From contig CP011265.1 in the NCBI GenBank assembly GCA_000972765.1, positions 3,159,001 through 3,223,000 on the forward strand: a stretch of DNA of 64,000 bases, given 5' to 3'. A model generated the notes under the pieces. The model was not told the origin of the DNA. It did not search any database and saw only the letters and a program-made list of their open reading frames with translations. Of this stretch, positions 26,931 to 35,085 are shown piece after piece (position 1 is the stretch's first letter; each line of letters opens with the position of its first letter). The translations under genes and the position numbers were made by a program. Source of the stretch: Verrucomicrobia bacterium IMCC26134 (GTDB lineage Bacteria > Verrucomicrobiota > Verrucomicrobiia > Opitutales > Opitutaceae).

Positions 26931-27440
26931 ATGAGCAGCCAAATCGCCAACGCACTATCCAAGGCCAGGGAACGCACCGGTCTCACGTCCGCACCCTTTA
27001 TGACGCAAGGGCGTGTGCCCAAAGCTGTAGTGATGCCCAAGTATAGGAACACTCAACGCACTTGGGTGATCCTAATGACTGTGGTCATGCTGATCACGAT
27101 TGCCTTCATTTGGTCCTCTAACAAGCTTAACACAAACGAGAGCCAAGTTAGGCAACCGCGAGTTAAGCAACAATATCCCATCTTATCAGAATCATCAACG
27201 TCGCCAGCTTCAGAAGAACCCCAACCCAGTCGCCCGGAAATAAAACCAGAAATAGAAGCTTTGATTAAATCATTTATGATAAGTGCGGTAATGCCTGGAT
27301 CCGTGCCGCGGATAATCATGCAGGGCCGAGTGATCAAAGTCGGAGAGACCGTGGAGCGGAACCTGATCTTCAGTGGTATCAAAAGCGGCAACCTATTATT
27401 TACCGACGAAAATGGCGCGGTCTATCACCGTCATTATTGA
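26931..27440 (+). CDS. GspB-like membrane protein (type II secretion / pilus assembly related)
   Basis: 169 aa. A cytoplasmic N-terminus with a basic patch is followed by one membrane helix (about 44-62, TWVILMTVVMLITIAFIW), a Pro/Glu/Ser-rich linker, and a small periplasmic domain reading PGSVPRIIMQGRVIKVGETV and LLFTDENGAVYHRHY. This plan matches GspB-type proteins, where the C-terminal domain packs as a small beta sheet and helps assemble the secretin or energy complex. No other secretion gene is next to it, so the role is tentative. It is AT-richer than its neighbours. Confidence 0.55.
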   Translation: MSSQIANALSKARERTGLTSAPFMTQGRVPKAVVMPKYRNTQRTWVILMTVVMLITIAFIWSSNKLNTNESQVRQPRVKQQYPILSESSTSPASEEPQPSRPEIKPEIEALIKSFMISAVMPGSVPRIIMQGRVIKVGETVERNLIFSGIKSGNLLFTDENGAVYHRHY

Positions 27441-27517
27441 CTGGTTTTCCACTGGCAACCCCAGTTGTCTGGCGTATCGGCAAAGCTCCACTACCAGCCT
27501 AAGCCAATCTGAAACGG

Positions 27518-28459
27518 TCAATCTGCCGCGGCCACCATTTGCTCGGTTTCGGCAACGATTTCGTCGATAGACTCAAGATCGAGCTCCAACCGCATCAACT
27601 GGCGGAGCGCTTCCCAGAAGGGATACACGTAACTCTCAGCGCCCGAGCCACTATTGGCGACCATGGAGGCTTCGCTAACGTAAACGGCGCGCGCTTCCAT
27701 CGCCGTGTAATCCAGCTTGGCACGCAAATCCATCAAAGCCCTGCGCACTGGCTCGCCCTCCAAACGAGCCCACTGTGAGACCACGGGGCCAAATTGCCTT
27801 TCAGGCATCCGTTTCAACGTTTCTGCCCCGAGCGCACCGTTGCGTCTTTGCATATCCGCGATTCGATTGAAAAACGTGAATTCGTAATCCAACAAGGCCG
27901 CCCACTGGCGCGCCGGCATAAGACACTCAAAGGCGCCTGCATTAGCCGCCAAAGCCATCCCCCCGGGAACCACTCCCAGCGAAGAGAGAACGGTGCCCAG
28001 CGCTGCCCGGAAACCAGCCACTCGCTGATCAAACCGAACAATCATTCTCTGCCAATCGTCGGGAAACCTGTGCATGGCCAAACCAAGCAGGTAGGGCGGC
28101 TGGCTATCGCGCAAAAACGTCTCCAAGTCATCCTCCACCCAGGCGTGAACCCTGGGTTGTGCTGCGATCAGCTGTTGTAGTCCACGAGCCAAGGCAGCCT
28201 CCGAGTCGATAGCTCCCGCCGAGCGTTCCTCAAACTCGGTTCGCGTATTTTTTGCGTGTAAAAACAAAAACGGAGGTCGGGTTTTGCGCAGGACCTCCGA
28301 CTCAACTCGGACTTGCGCCAAGGCGTTCTCAATCTGCGCCCGCGTGATTTCTAAACAGACTTCGCGACGCAGCAAATCATGCAGCCGCACGGGAAGTTGC
28401 GCAATCGCCGGCGGCGACGCGACAAAAGCAGGAGTGGTGTGGGAAGGATAGCTATCCAT
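27518..28459 (-). CDS. Hypothetical protein, predicted all-helical
   Basis: 313 aa, no recognised family. The sequence is rich in Ala, Leu, Arg and Glu and reads as mostly alpha-helical (LPVRLHDLLRREVCLEITRA, MIVRFDQRVAGFRAALGTVL, LRQLMRLELDLESIDEIVAE). There is no signal peptide, and the short hydrophobic stretch near 165-190 (GTVLSSLGVVPGGMALAANA) is too weak for a clear membrane helix. It is a stand-alone gene between the GspB-like gene and the tRNA-Glu locus. Codon use resembles the host's. I assign no function. Confidence 0.7.
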   Translation of the reverse strand: MDSYPSHTTPAFVASPPAIAQLPVRLHDLLRREVCLEITRAQIENALAQVRVESEVLRKTRPPFLFLHAKNTRTEFEERSAGAIDSEAALARGLQQLIAAQPRVHAWVEDDLETFLRDSQPPYLLGLAMHRFPDDWQRMIVRFDQRVAGFRAALGTVLSSLGVVPGGMALAANAGAFECLMPARQWAALLDYEFTFFNRIADMQRRNGALGAETLKRMPERQFGPVVSQWARLEGEPVRRALMDLRAKLDYTAMEARAVYVSEASMVANSGSGAESYVYPFWEALRQLMRLELDLESIDEIVAETEQMVAAAD

Positions 28460-28802
28460 GCAGAATTGAAGTTCAGCTAAACAAATGTGAAAGTGTTGTT
28501 AAAGATATTAATGTATCCGCTCCCATAATGCCGTCTCTAATTCCTTGGGACGTGAGTAACATACCTCAATGCTGTCGTTGTAAATTGGTTTTTAAAAGCC
28601 TAAAGCGGACCCTCAGTCATTAGGTAAATGAGATGGGGCCAAACCCATCACCTGTCTCCTGAATATGCAGGTGAAGTCACCAAGACCGAGAAGTCCCCAA
28701 AACCACAGCGCATATACTAACCTTTTGGGCTTATGCTGCTGGTCCGCAGAATAACCTTGCTTGCGACCATGGAAAATTTTTTGTTCCTACTTCGGTCGGT
28801 TC
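28460..28802. other. Intergenic region upstream of tRNA-Glu
   Basis: 343 bp without a credible gene. It has lower GC than its surroundings. It must contain the tRNA promoter; TTGCTT at about 28759 is a possible -35 element but the -10 match is poor. No repeats or terminators were recognised. Confidence 0.5.
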
Positions 28803-28879
28803 GTCCCCATCGTCTAGCCCGGTCAGGACGCCTCCCTTTCACGGAGAGAACCGGGGTTCGAATCCCCGTGGGGACGCCA
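28803..28879 (+). tRNA. tRNA-Glu (anticodon UUC), CCA encoded
   Basis: Cloverleaf read directly: the 7-bp acceptor stem GTCCCCA (28803-28809) pairs with TGGGGAC (28869-28875). The anticodon loop CTTTCAC contains TTC. The T-arm is CCGGG GTTCGAA TCCCCG-like (28851-28868). The discriminator is G28876, followed by encoded CCA. The anticodon stem has one C-A mismatch at its top (27-43). An integrase gene begins 72 bp downstream on the same strand, so the 3' end of this gene is the likely insertion site. Confidence 0.96.
28850..28879 (+). other. Presumed left attachment site (attL) in the tRNA-Glu 3' end
   Basis: Tyrosine integrases commonly use the T-arm and 3' end of tRNA genes as the crossover core, and the integrase here starts 72 bp away in the usual orientation. 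The tRNA remains intact, as expected if the element restores the 3' part. No second copy of the T-arm sequence GGTTCGAATCCCCG was seen downstream in the window, so the other end is not defined. Confidence 0.5.
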
Positions 28880-28951
28880 ATTTAACTCCTTGATAGCAAG
28901 GAGTTCCAATTTCACCGGAGCTAGGTTGCCAGTTGACGTGGCAACCTTCAC

Positions 28952-30178
28952 ATGCCCGATACTGCATTCGACGTCAGCCGCTACGATAATCGTAACGGCG
29001 TCACCTCTTGGCGAGTCGCCGGCTGGCTTCACGGCCTCCGCATCCGAAAGAACTTCAAGTCCCGAGAAGAAGCAGCCGCCGAAGCAGCCACCTTGGAAAT
29101 CAAGGCGCTGCAAGCCACCTCCGGCCTTCGCTCTCTCGCCACCACGCTCACCGACGAGCAGGCCCGCGAGGCCGAGGCCGCGTTCCGCCGCCTCGCCGAC
29201 AAGCCGCGCCCGCTCTCGTTCTACCTCGACTTTGCCCTCGCCAACTATCGCGAGCCCGAGAGCCAAAAGTCGCTCTCCGACGCCATCACAGACTACAAGC
29301 GTTCAAAGTCCCACGAGCACGAGCAAGGCCAGCTCTCCGCCCCTCAGCTCGCCCGCATCGGCTGGGACTTGAAGCGCCTCGACGAGCACTTTCCCAAGCG
29401 CTCCGTGGCCGAGCTGACATTGCCCGCCATCGTCGCGTTCTTGGAGAAAGGCCGCCCCGGCATGAAGACCTACAACAACCGGCGCGGCATCGTCTCGACG
29501 TTCTTCAAATTCGCATTTCATCGCGGATGGATCGCCGAGAACCCCATGCCGAAGGTGCCTCACTACCGCATCCGCCGTAAGCGCGGGTCGGCCGTCACCT
29601 TCTCCACGGCCCAGGCCGCCGAGATGATGGAACACTTCGAGACCTACGAGGGCGGGCGTTGGATTCCTTACTTCGCCTTGTGCTTGTTCGCCGGCATCCG
29701 CCCCGGTGTGCCGGACGGCGAGATCACGAAGATCAAGCCCGAGGACGTGAACATTGACACCGGGGTTATCTCGATTTCCGCCGACGTCTCCAAAGTTCGC
29801 GAGCCGCGCCGCATCACTATTCAGCCCAACCTTGCCGCTTGGCTGCGTGCCTACCCACTCACGAAATTCCCCATCGTGGTCGGCAACTTCAAGAAGCGCC
29901 GCGAGAAGTTCCGCGACCGCTTCAACCTTTCCCACGACGTGCTCCGCCACACTTACATTTCGATGTTCGTCGCCAAGTTCCGCTCCATTGGCGAGGCCTC
30001 GATCCAAGCGGGCAACTCCGAGTCGATCATTCGTCGTCACTACCTCGATTTGAAGAGCACGGAAGAGGGCGCGGCATTCTTCGACATCATGCCGAAGCAC
30101 GCCCCGGCGGCATTGCTGCCCACGGGCACCCCCGCGCCTGCGCTCGAATCGCCGCCAGCGGCTCCACTCGCCGCGTAA
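28952..30178 (+). CDS. int: Tyrosine recombinase / phage integrase
   Basis: 408 aa. N-terminal arm-type DNA-binding segment (NGVTSWRVAGWLHGLRIRKN), SAM-like core-binding domain (about 150-215, LTLPAIVAFLEKGRPGMKTY), and C-terminal catalytic domain. Catalytic landmarks are Arg near 250 (CLFAGIRPGVPDGEITKI), His-x2-Arg near 328-331 (LSHDVLRHTY), and the nucleophile Tyr near 363 in RRHYLDL. The His-Arg and Tyr boxes are intact, so it is probably active. It directs site-specific insertion and, with a partner, excision at the adjacent tRNA-Glu. It is the first gene of the mobile element and ends in a good terminator, separating it from the rest. Confidence 0.93.
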   Translation: MPDTAFDVSRYDNRNGVTSWRVAGWLHGLRIRKNFKSREEAAAEAATLEIKALQATSGLRSLATTLTDEQAREAEAAFRRLADKPRPLSFYLDFALANYREPESQKSLSDAITDYKRSKSHEHEQGQLSAPQLARIGWDLKRLDEHFPKRSVAELTLPAIVAFLEKGRPGMKTYNNRRGIVSTFFKFAFHRGWIAENPMPKVPHYRIRRKRGSAVTFSTAQAAEMMEHFETYEGGRWIPYFALCLFAGIRPGVPDGEITKIKPEDVNIDTGVISISADVSKVREPRRITIQPNLAAWLRAYPLTKFPIVVGNFKKRREKFRDRFNLSHDVLRHTYISMFVAKFRSIGEASIQAGNSESIIRRHYLDLKSTEEGAAFFDIMPKHAPAALLPTGTPAPALESPPAAPLAA

Positions 30179-30191
30179 GCGGATCCCCACC

Positions 30192-30220
30192 AGCCCGCAC
30201 CCTCGCCGGTGCGGGCTTTT
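30192..30220 (+). terminator. Rho-independent terminator after integrase
   Basis: Perfect 10-bp stem AGCCCGCACC / GGTGCGGGCT (30192-30201 with 30208-30217), 6-nt loop, followed by T residues. Confidence 0.9.
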
Positions 30221-30273
30221 CGTGTGCGCGCAGTGCTCCCCGCCGCTACCCGAGTAGACATCACGGCCCCGGC

Positions 30274-30522
30274 ATGAACACTCCACTTCCTTCCAGTTCC
30301 GTCGCCTCGTCTCCCGTTGTTGCGCCTACATTGACCGATGTTTTCGGCCTGCGGTCGTCAGGTATCTTTCCGGCCAATAACGAGCCGTCGATTCGCACCC
30401 TTCGCCAGTGGACAAAACTGCGTCGCATTCCCCATCACCGCGTCGGCCACTTCGTTTATTACGATCCTGCCGAGGTCTCCCACCACATCCGCACGAAACT
30501 CAAAATCCCCGCGCGCGGGTGA
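30274..30522 (+). CDS. Small HTH protein, excisionase / AlpA-like
   Basis: 82 aa from the ATG at 30274 inside a longer open frame. After a flexible Ser/Pro-rich start comes a winged-helix segment: VFGLRSSGIFPANNEPSI, then RTLRQWTKLRRIPHHRVG and HFVYYDPAEVSHHIRTKL. The pattern (helix, Arg-rich helix, 'hxVyydpaEV') is that of MerR-like excisionase/AlpA DNA-binding domains, which bend DNA at attachment sites or activate satellite genes. Its place just after the integrase supports a role in excision. It is flanked by terminators on both sides, and a 16-bp palindrome lies 22 bp after its stop. Confidence 0.7.
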   Translation: MNTPLPSSSVASSPVVAPTLTDVFGLRSSGIFPANNEPSIRTLRQWTKLRRIPHHRVGHFVYYDPAEVSHHIRTKLKIPARG

Positions 30523-30543
30523 TTTGGCTGGGCCGCACGTCTC

Positions 30544-30559
30544 CGGTCACACGTGACCG
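30544..30559. repeat. 16-bp palindrome, copy 1 (CGGTCACACGTGACCG)
   Basis: Inverted repeat CGGTCAC-AC-GTGACCG, 22 bp after the small HTH gene. The same 7-2-7 pattern with only the second spacer base changed occurs at 40534 and 48281, all within this element. Probable binding site of a dimeric regulator. Confidence 0.75.
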
Positions 30560-30636
30560 ATATGAATCGTTTTCATGCCCTGTAGGGCTTGCCGATCTGG
30601 CGTAAATTCACAGTCTTATTGCATCAAGCCGCCGCC

Positions 30637-30666
30637 AACCGCGCCCGCTTCTGGGCGCGGTTTTTT
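30637..30666 (+). terminator. Rho-independent terminator before the cargo genes
   Basis: Stem CCGCGCCC / GGGCGCGG (30639-30646 with 30653-30660), 6-nt loop, flanked by AA and six T. It isolates the integrase/HTH block from the following genes, which start 12 bp later. Confidence 0.88.
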
Positions 30667-30677
30667 CGTCTCCAACC

Positions 30678-31988
30678 ATGCGCACCCGCCCTCCGATCAA
30701 CTACCGTAAGTTCAACGCTCCAAGGTTTCTAAATAAATTCCACCAAGGCGGGGAGCCCCTTGTCCGCGAGTTCTTCGCCGCCTACCTTCCGACCTCACCC
30801 TTCGCCACCGCCGACGAAATCCGAATAGGTGATGTGATCGCCTTTATCGAGCGCTACCTTCCGGCTACCAACCGACCGGCGCCCGCGACCGCTACCGATC
30901 CTGTCACACCTACCCCGGCCCCGGCCGATCCCACCGCCCCCGACGCCCCCGCCGTCGTCGCCGAGCCCTTCACTCGCGAGCAGGTCGAGCAAATCCACCG
31001 CCTGCTTTTCGACGCCTACGACCTCGGCGACCTTCAAGGTGCCTTCTTCCTGCGCAAGTCGCTGCAAACTTATCGAATCACCGGCGCACCCGCTCACGAT
31101 CTCGCCCCCGAGCATCTGAGCCTTATCGTGCTCACGCGTTGGCCAGAGGTCTTCATGGCGGCCTACGACCGCCTGGGAATGGCCAAGACCGACAACTTCG
31201 CTTTCTACACCGGCCCTCGCGCCGTAGCTCTGGCCGATCCGGTTCGCATCGCAGAAATTTTCCAGACCGAGCTTCGTCGCCTCAAGCGCACGCCCAAAGT
31301 TGTCGTCCGCTCTTTCGTCGAGGATCACATCGCCAATTTCATTTTCTACCACGAGAAGGCCGCGCGCGCCCCACTCGTCATCCGCGACGACCTGCAGATC
31401 GCCGGACTGCTCCACCGTCCCGCCCAACAGGATTTCATTTCCTACGACACCACCACAGGCCACCTAGAAATCGAAGTCGGCAATCGTCCGGAACAGGCCC
31501 CAATCCGCCAGGCCTTCGCCCGCGTCGCGCTCGGTGACGAAACATTCTACGAAACGCCGCAAAGCACCCGTCTCCTCGACCTCGATCTTCTTCTCACGCC
31601 CGACTTCACCTTTCCCGACGACACGATAAAACTTCGTTACCTTCAGATCGTCCTCGATCAGGTGGAACAACCCACCTTCGAGATTCGTTCCCAGGACGTC
31701 TTTCGCTCCCTCGACCTCAATCGCATCCGCGAAAACCTCCAGCTCCCGCTTCGCCCTGCACCCGCGCCGGCCGCAGAGCCGCCCGCCACGCCGGAGGAGC
31801 CGGTCGCTGTTCATCTCGATGACCGCTGCACGCGCGTCCGCGCTGCACATCTCGCGATCCGCGTCCCGCACAAGACACGCGCCATCCTCGTCGAGCTGAC
31901 CGCGCCCAACAAAGTCTCCTTCCCGCGCTCGATGCACTCCGCGCATGTCTTCGCCGTCCTGCGCCACATCGGCCTGCTCCGCGCGTGA
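30678..31988 (+). CDS. Hypothetical protein, first of a coupled cargo pair
   Basis: 436 aa, no family recognised. The N-terminus is basic (RTRPPINYRKFNAPRFLNKF). A Pro/Ala/Thr-rich linker lies at about 68-98 (PATNRPAPATATDPVTPTPA), and a second Pro/Ala linker lies near 365-380. The central part looks globular and mixed alpha/beta (HEKAARAPLVIRDDLQIAGL, QQDFISYDTTTGHLEIEVGN). The end, VFAVLRHIGLLRA, runs into the next gene: the stop TGA (31986-31988) overlaps a GTG start at 31985, so the two products are made together, probably as a complex. It lies between the integration and replication modules, a common place for accessory or anti-phage genes in satellites. Function unknown. Confidence 0.75.
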   Translation: MRTRPPINYRKFNAPRFLNKFHQGGEPLVREFFAAYLPTSPFATADEIRIGDVIAFIERYLPATNRPAPATATDPVTPTPAPADPTAPDAPAVVAEPFTREQVEQIHRLLFDAYDLGDLQGAFFLRKSLQTYRITGAPAHDLAPEHLSLIVLTRWPEVFMAAYDRLGMAKTDNFAFYTGPRAVALADPVRIAEIFQTELRRLKRTPKVVVRSFVEDHIANFIFYHEKAARAPLVIRDDLQIAGLLHRPAQQDFISYDTTTGHLEIEVGNRPEQAPIRQAFARVALGDETFYETPQSTRLLDLDLLLTPDFTFPDDTIKLRYLQIVLDQVEQPTFEIRSQDVFRSLDLNRIRENLQLPLRPAPAPAAEPPATPEEPVAVHLDDRCTRVRAAHLAIRVPHKTRAILVELTAPNKVSFPRSMHSAHVFAVLRHIGLLRA

Positions 31989-33190
31989 CCCTGCTCGACC
32001 TCATTTTCCAAAAACTCCACGCCCAGGCCGCGCCCCTGCTCTGGCACCGCGACTGCGTCGCTTATCCCGCCGAGTTTAAGGCGCTTCTCGCCTCCGGTCT
32101 CCTTCAGCCCGCGCCGGATGCCACCGATCTCCCCGCCGGACATCTTCCCGGCGTCCACGTCCCGCTTCAGGTGCGCTGGGTTCGATCCGCCCCGCTCGGC
32201 ATCGCCAACCACGACGAGGAGCCGGACGAGCACCCTTTGAGCCCCGAGGCCATCGCGCGCTTCCGAATCGACCTGCCCGTTCTCGCTCGCCGCTTGCGCT
32301 CGGCCCTTGGCACGACTGGCGGAGTGAGCGAGCGCTTCGACGACGGGCTTCTCCGCCTCGGCGACCATGCGACTTTGCCGGGGCGGCCCAGTTTCTATCT
32401 CGCTGCACCCGTCACCGATCCCGAGGCCTTTGTTGCCCGCTGCCGCCGTCTGCACCACCTCCACCCATCACGCGCCGTTATCGTCCTCACCTTCGGCAAT
32501 GTCTCGCTCGACGTCTCATTGCAGGAGGAGTTCGACCGCGACCTCCGTTTTCAGCATCACGTCCTAATCGACACCCACGGCCGCGCCACATGGACGCCGC
32601 CCGAGCTACAAACCGCACTCACGCCTGCCCCCGAGCCCGACGCCTCTCACGTCTTTCGTCCCGACGGCGCGGGCTGGCAAATCGTCTGGGCCGGTCGGCC
32701 CGTGGCCGTCTCTCCGACACTCATCGGCCTGCGCTACCTTCACTATCTCCTCACCCATCCCCGCGACCCCGTCGCGGTCGAGACGCTCATCGCCGAGGCC
32801 AATCCGCATCCCGACCAGGTAGGCGAGCGAGGCGCCGTCCATGCCATTGCCTCCGCTCCGGACGACAGCGCGCCCGATGCCGCCGCCTTTGCCGCCCTCC
32901 GCGCGAGACGCAGCCAGATTAAAACCGAGCTACCCCAAGCCAAAAGCCGCGCCCGCGAGCGCCTGCGCGAGGAGTTCGACCAGATCGAACGCTACTTAAA
33001 AAAGCACGGCGGCAACTCGCGCCCGGTTGGCAAGGCGGCCACCGCCAAGCGCGTTGCCGTTGCCAACGCGATCAACCGAGCCCTCGCGCAATGTCCGCCT
33101 CCGATGCGGAAGCACTTCGCGCCCCCTCGCCTTAACCTCGGTCATCAGGTCGCGTATTTCCCTGATGAATCGGTGGATTGGGAAACTTGA
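31985..33190 (+). CDS. Protein with C-terminal 'GLRYL' winged-helix/coiled-coil module
   Basis: 401 aa starting at GTG, overlapping the upstream gene by 4 bp. The first 220 residues are not recognised. From about 222 the sequence reads VFRPDGAGWQIVWAGRPVAV then SPTLIGLRYLHYLLTHPRDP. This resembles a winged-helix-like domain seen at the C-terminus of some large bacterial regulators and ATPases. It is followed by a basic coiled coil (RARRSQIKTELPQAKSRARE) and a terminal helical domain (AKRVAVANAINRALAQCPPP) ending HQVAYFPDESVDWET. That order matches those proteins. It suggests DNA binding or regulation, but the partner and target are unknown. The match is from memory of the motif, not a search. 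Confidence 0.6.
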   Translation: MTLLDLIFQKLHAQAAPLLWHRDCVAYPAEFKALLASGLLQPAPDATDLPAGHLPGVHVPLQVRWVRSAPLGIANHDEEPDEHPLSPEAIARFRIDLPVLARRLRSALGTTGGVSERFDDGLLRLGDHATLPGRPSFYLAAPVTDPEAFVARCRRLHHLHPSRAVIVLTFGNVSLDVSLQEEFDRDLRFQHHVLIDTHGRATWTPPELQTALTPAPEPDASHVFRPDGAGWQIVWAGRPVAVSPTLIGLRYLHYLLTHPRDPVAVETLIAEANPHPDQVGERGAVHAIASAPDDSAPDAAAFAALRARRSQIKTELPQAKSRARERLREEFDQIERYLKKHGGNSRPVGKAATAKRVAVANAINRALAQCPPPMRKHFAPPRLNLGHQVAYFPDESVDWET

Positions 33191-33194
33191 TTTA

Positions 33195-33236
33195 CGGTAA
33201 CGCCCCCGCGTTACCGAGGTAACGCCGGACGTTACC
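33195..33236. repeat. Twin inverted repeats (GGTAACG / CGTTACC) ahead of replication genes
   Basis: Two adjacent hairpins: CGGTAACGC / GCGTTACCG (33195-33203 with 33208-33216, 4-nt loop) and GGTAACG / CGTTACC (33218-33224 with 33230-33236, 5-nt loop). They lie 100 bp upstream of the replication operon. The GGTAACG unit occurs four times, alternating in orientation, which fits an operator for two dimers or an origin element. Confidence 0.75.
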
Positions 33237-33335
33237 GCAAAGGAGCCGAAGGGAAACCTCCGGCAATCCTGACCAGCTCGCGACGAGCCCCGGCCAGCCA
33301 CGTCGCCGGAGTCCCTGACCACATCAAGGACTCCT

Positions 33336-34421
33336 ATGTCATCCGTTCCTAAATCCACCGCGCCGATCTCGATCACGCGCGGTCTCATCCAGAGCGCAAC
33401 GCGCCTCGCCCTCTACGGGCCCGAGGGCGTCGGCAAGACCACCATCACCGCCGGTTTTCCCGAACCGGTGTTCATCGACACCGAGGGCGGCACCGCCCAC
33501 CTCGACGTCGCCCGCTTCCCTCGTCCCCGTAACTGGGCCGAGTTGATCGCGGCCATCAACCACCTGCTCACTGCCGAGCACGGTCACAAGACCCTCGTCA
33601 TCGACTCCATCGACTGGGCGGAAAAACTCCTAATCGAGGAAGTCTGCCGCAAAGCCAACAAGGACGGCCTTGAGGATTTCGGCTACGGCAAGGGCCTCGT
33701 CTATCTCGCCGAGGAGTTCGCCCGCTTCCTCGCCCTGCTCGAAAAGCTCCGCGACCGCGGCGTCCATGTCGTCCTCGTCGGTCACAGCACCATCCGCAAG
33801 TTCGAGGCCCCCGACGCGGCCGGCGCTTACGACCGCTTCGAGCTGAAGCTCGCCAAGCAGGTCGCCGCCCTCGTCAAAGAGTGGGTCGATGCCCTTCTCT
33901 TCGTGAACTTCGTCACGAAGGTGACCGAGAAAGACGGCAAGCAACGCGCCGTCGGTGGCCGCGAGCGCGTGATCCACACAACGCACACCGCCGCTTGGGA
34001 TGCCAAAAATCGCTACAACCTCGACGAAAAACTCCCCTGCGTCGCCGCGTCCCTCGCCCCGATCTTCGCCCGCGTAGGCGCTCCACCCACGCCGCCGCCG
34101 ACCACTCCGGCCCCATCTGCCCCCGCTCCCGCGCCCGCCGCGAGTGCTCCGGCTCCCGCGCCGCGTCCCGGCCCCGTTCTCCTCATCACCCAGGAGCAGG
34201 CCGCCAAACTCGATCTTTACTGGACGACCCTCAAGAAGACGCCCGAAGACCGCGCCAAGGCCTTCGCGTGGGTCGGCTGCGACAGCATCGACCTCCACTG
34301 GAATGAACTCACCGCCGAGCAGGCCGCCAAGCTCATCTCCAAGCTCCAAGACCAGATGAACAAGATCGCCGAGGCTTCCACCTCGACGGCCGCCAAAGCC
34401 GGCAAAGGAGGTGCCCGATGA
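33336..34421 (+). CDS. Sak4-like phage ATPase (RecA-fold, AAA_24)
   Basis: 361 aa. Walker A GPEGVGKTT lies at 28-36 in ALYGPEGVGKTTITAGFPEP. The Walker B region is TLVIDSIDWAEKLLIEEVC, followed by VHVVLVGHSTIRKFEAPDA. This layout matches phage Sak4/AAA_24 proteins, single-strand annealing or recombination ATPases encoded next to DUF669-type SSB-like proteins, as here. A Pro/Ala linker (about 250-290) joins a C-terminal helical domain not seen in the shortest family members. A Shine-Dalgarno AAGGA (33326-33330) precedes the ATG. It is the first gene of the replication operon. Confidence 0.8.
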   Translation: MSSVPKSTAPISITRGLIQSATRLALYGPEGVGKTTITAGFPEPVFIDTEGGTAHLDVARFPRPRNWAELIAAINHLLTAEHGHKTLVIDSIDWAEKLLIEEVCRKANKDGLEDFGYGKGLVYLAEEFARFLALLEKLRDRGVHVVLVGHSTIRKFEAPDAAGAYDRFELKLAKQVAALVKEWVDALLFVNFVTKVTEKDGKQRAVGGRERVIHTTHTAAWDAKNRYNLDEKLPCVAASLAPIFARVGAPPTPPPTTPAPSAPAPAPAASAPAPAPRPGPVLLITQEQAAKLDLYWTTLKKTPEDRAKAFAWVGCDSIDLHWNELTAEQAAKLISKLQDQMNKIAEASTSTAAKAGKGGAR

Positions 34422-35080
34422 GCACCTACATCTTCGACATCGAAACCGGCCCGCGCTCCCGAGCCGAACTCGCCGAGTGCGTGCCCACCTTCGAGGCTCC
34501 GTCCAACTGGAAAGACCCCGAGAAAATCCGCGCCTACGTCGCCGAAAAGGAGGCCGAGTGGTTCCAGTCCGCCGCGCTCTCCGCGCTCACCGGTCGCGTG
34601 CTCGCCATCGGTTACGCCAACGAGGACACCGGTGAAATCGGCTTCTTCGCCACCGGCGACGAAGCCGCCGACCTCGCCGCCTTCTGGCGCTTGGTCGCAC
34701 CCACCGGCTACCTGAACGCCGAACTCATCGGTTTCAGCTCCAACCGCTTCGACCTGCCATTCCTCATTCGCCGTTCCTGGCACCTCCGCGTGCCTGTCCC
34801 GGCCGATCTCGTTTCCGGTCGTTGGCTCCCGTCGCAGTGTCGCGACGTGCTCGACTGCTGGCGCTGCGGCAACCGCGAGGACTCCGTCTCGCTCGACCGC
34901 CTCGCCCAGTTCCTCGGCGTCGGCCGCAAGAACGGCAGCGGCGCCGACTTCGCCTCGCTCTGGGCCACCGATCCGGCCGGTGCCCTCGACTACCTCGCCA
35001 ACGACCTCCGTCTCACCCGCCGCTGCGCCGTCGCGCTCGGCCTCATCGCTCATCCCTCCGTCTCCCAACCCTCCCTCTAA
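34418..35080 (+). CDS. DnaQ/PolB-type 3'-5' exonuclease
   Basis: 220 aa, RNase H-like exonuclease fold. Exo I is MSTYIFDIETGP (Asp7, Glu9); the Exo II region is IGFSSNRFDLPFLIRRSW (Asn-x2-Phe-Asp); Exo III includes DYLANDLRLTRRC with a later Asp. Likely a proofreading-type or recombination exonuclease working with the neighbouring Sak4 and helicase. A strong ribosome binding site AAAGGAGGT precedes the ATG, whose sequence overlaps the upstream stop (ATGA). The same GGAGGTGCCCGATGA block precedes the nuclease gene at 39289. Confidence 0.78.
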   Translation: MSTYIFDIETGPRSRAELAECVPTFEAPSNWKDPEKIRAYVAEKEAEWFQSAALSALTGRVLAIGYANEDTGEIGFFATGDEAADLAAFWRLVAPTGYLNAELIGFSSNRFDLPFLIRRSWHLRVPVPADLVSGRWLPSQCRDVLDCWRCGNREDSVSLDRLAQFLGVGRKNGSGADFASLWATDPAGALDYLANDLRLTRRCAVALGLIAHPSVSQPSL

Positions 35081-35085
35081 TCGCC

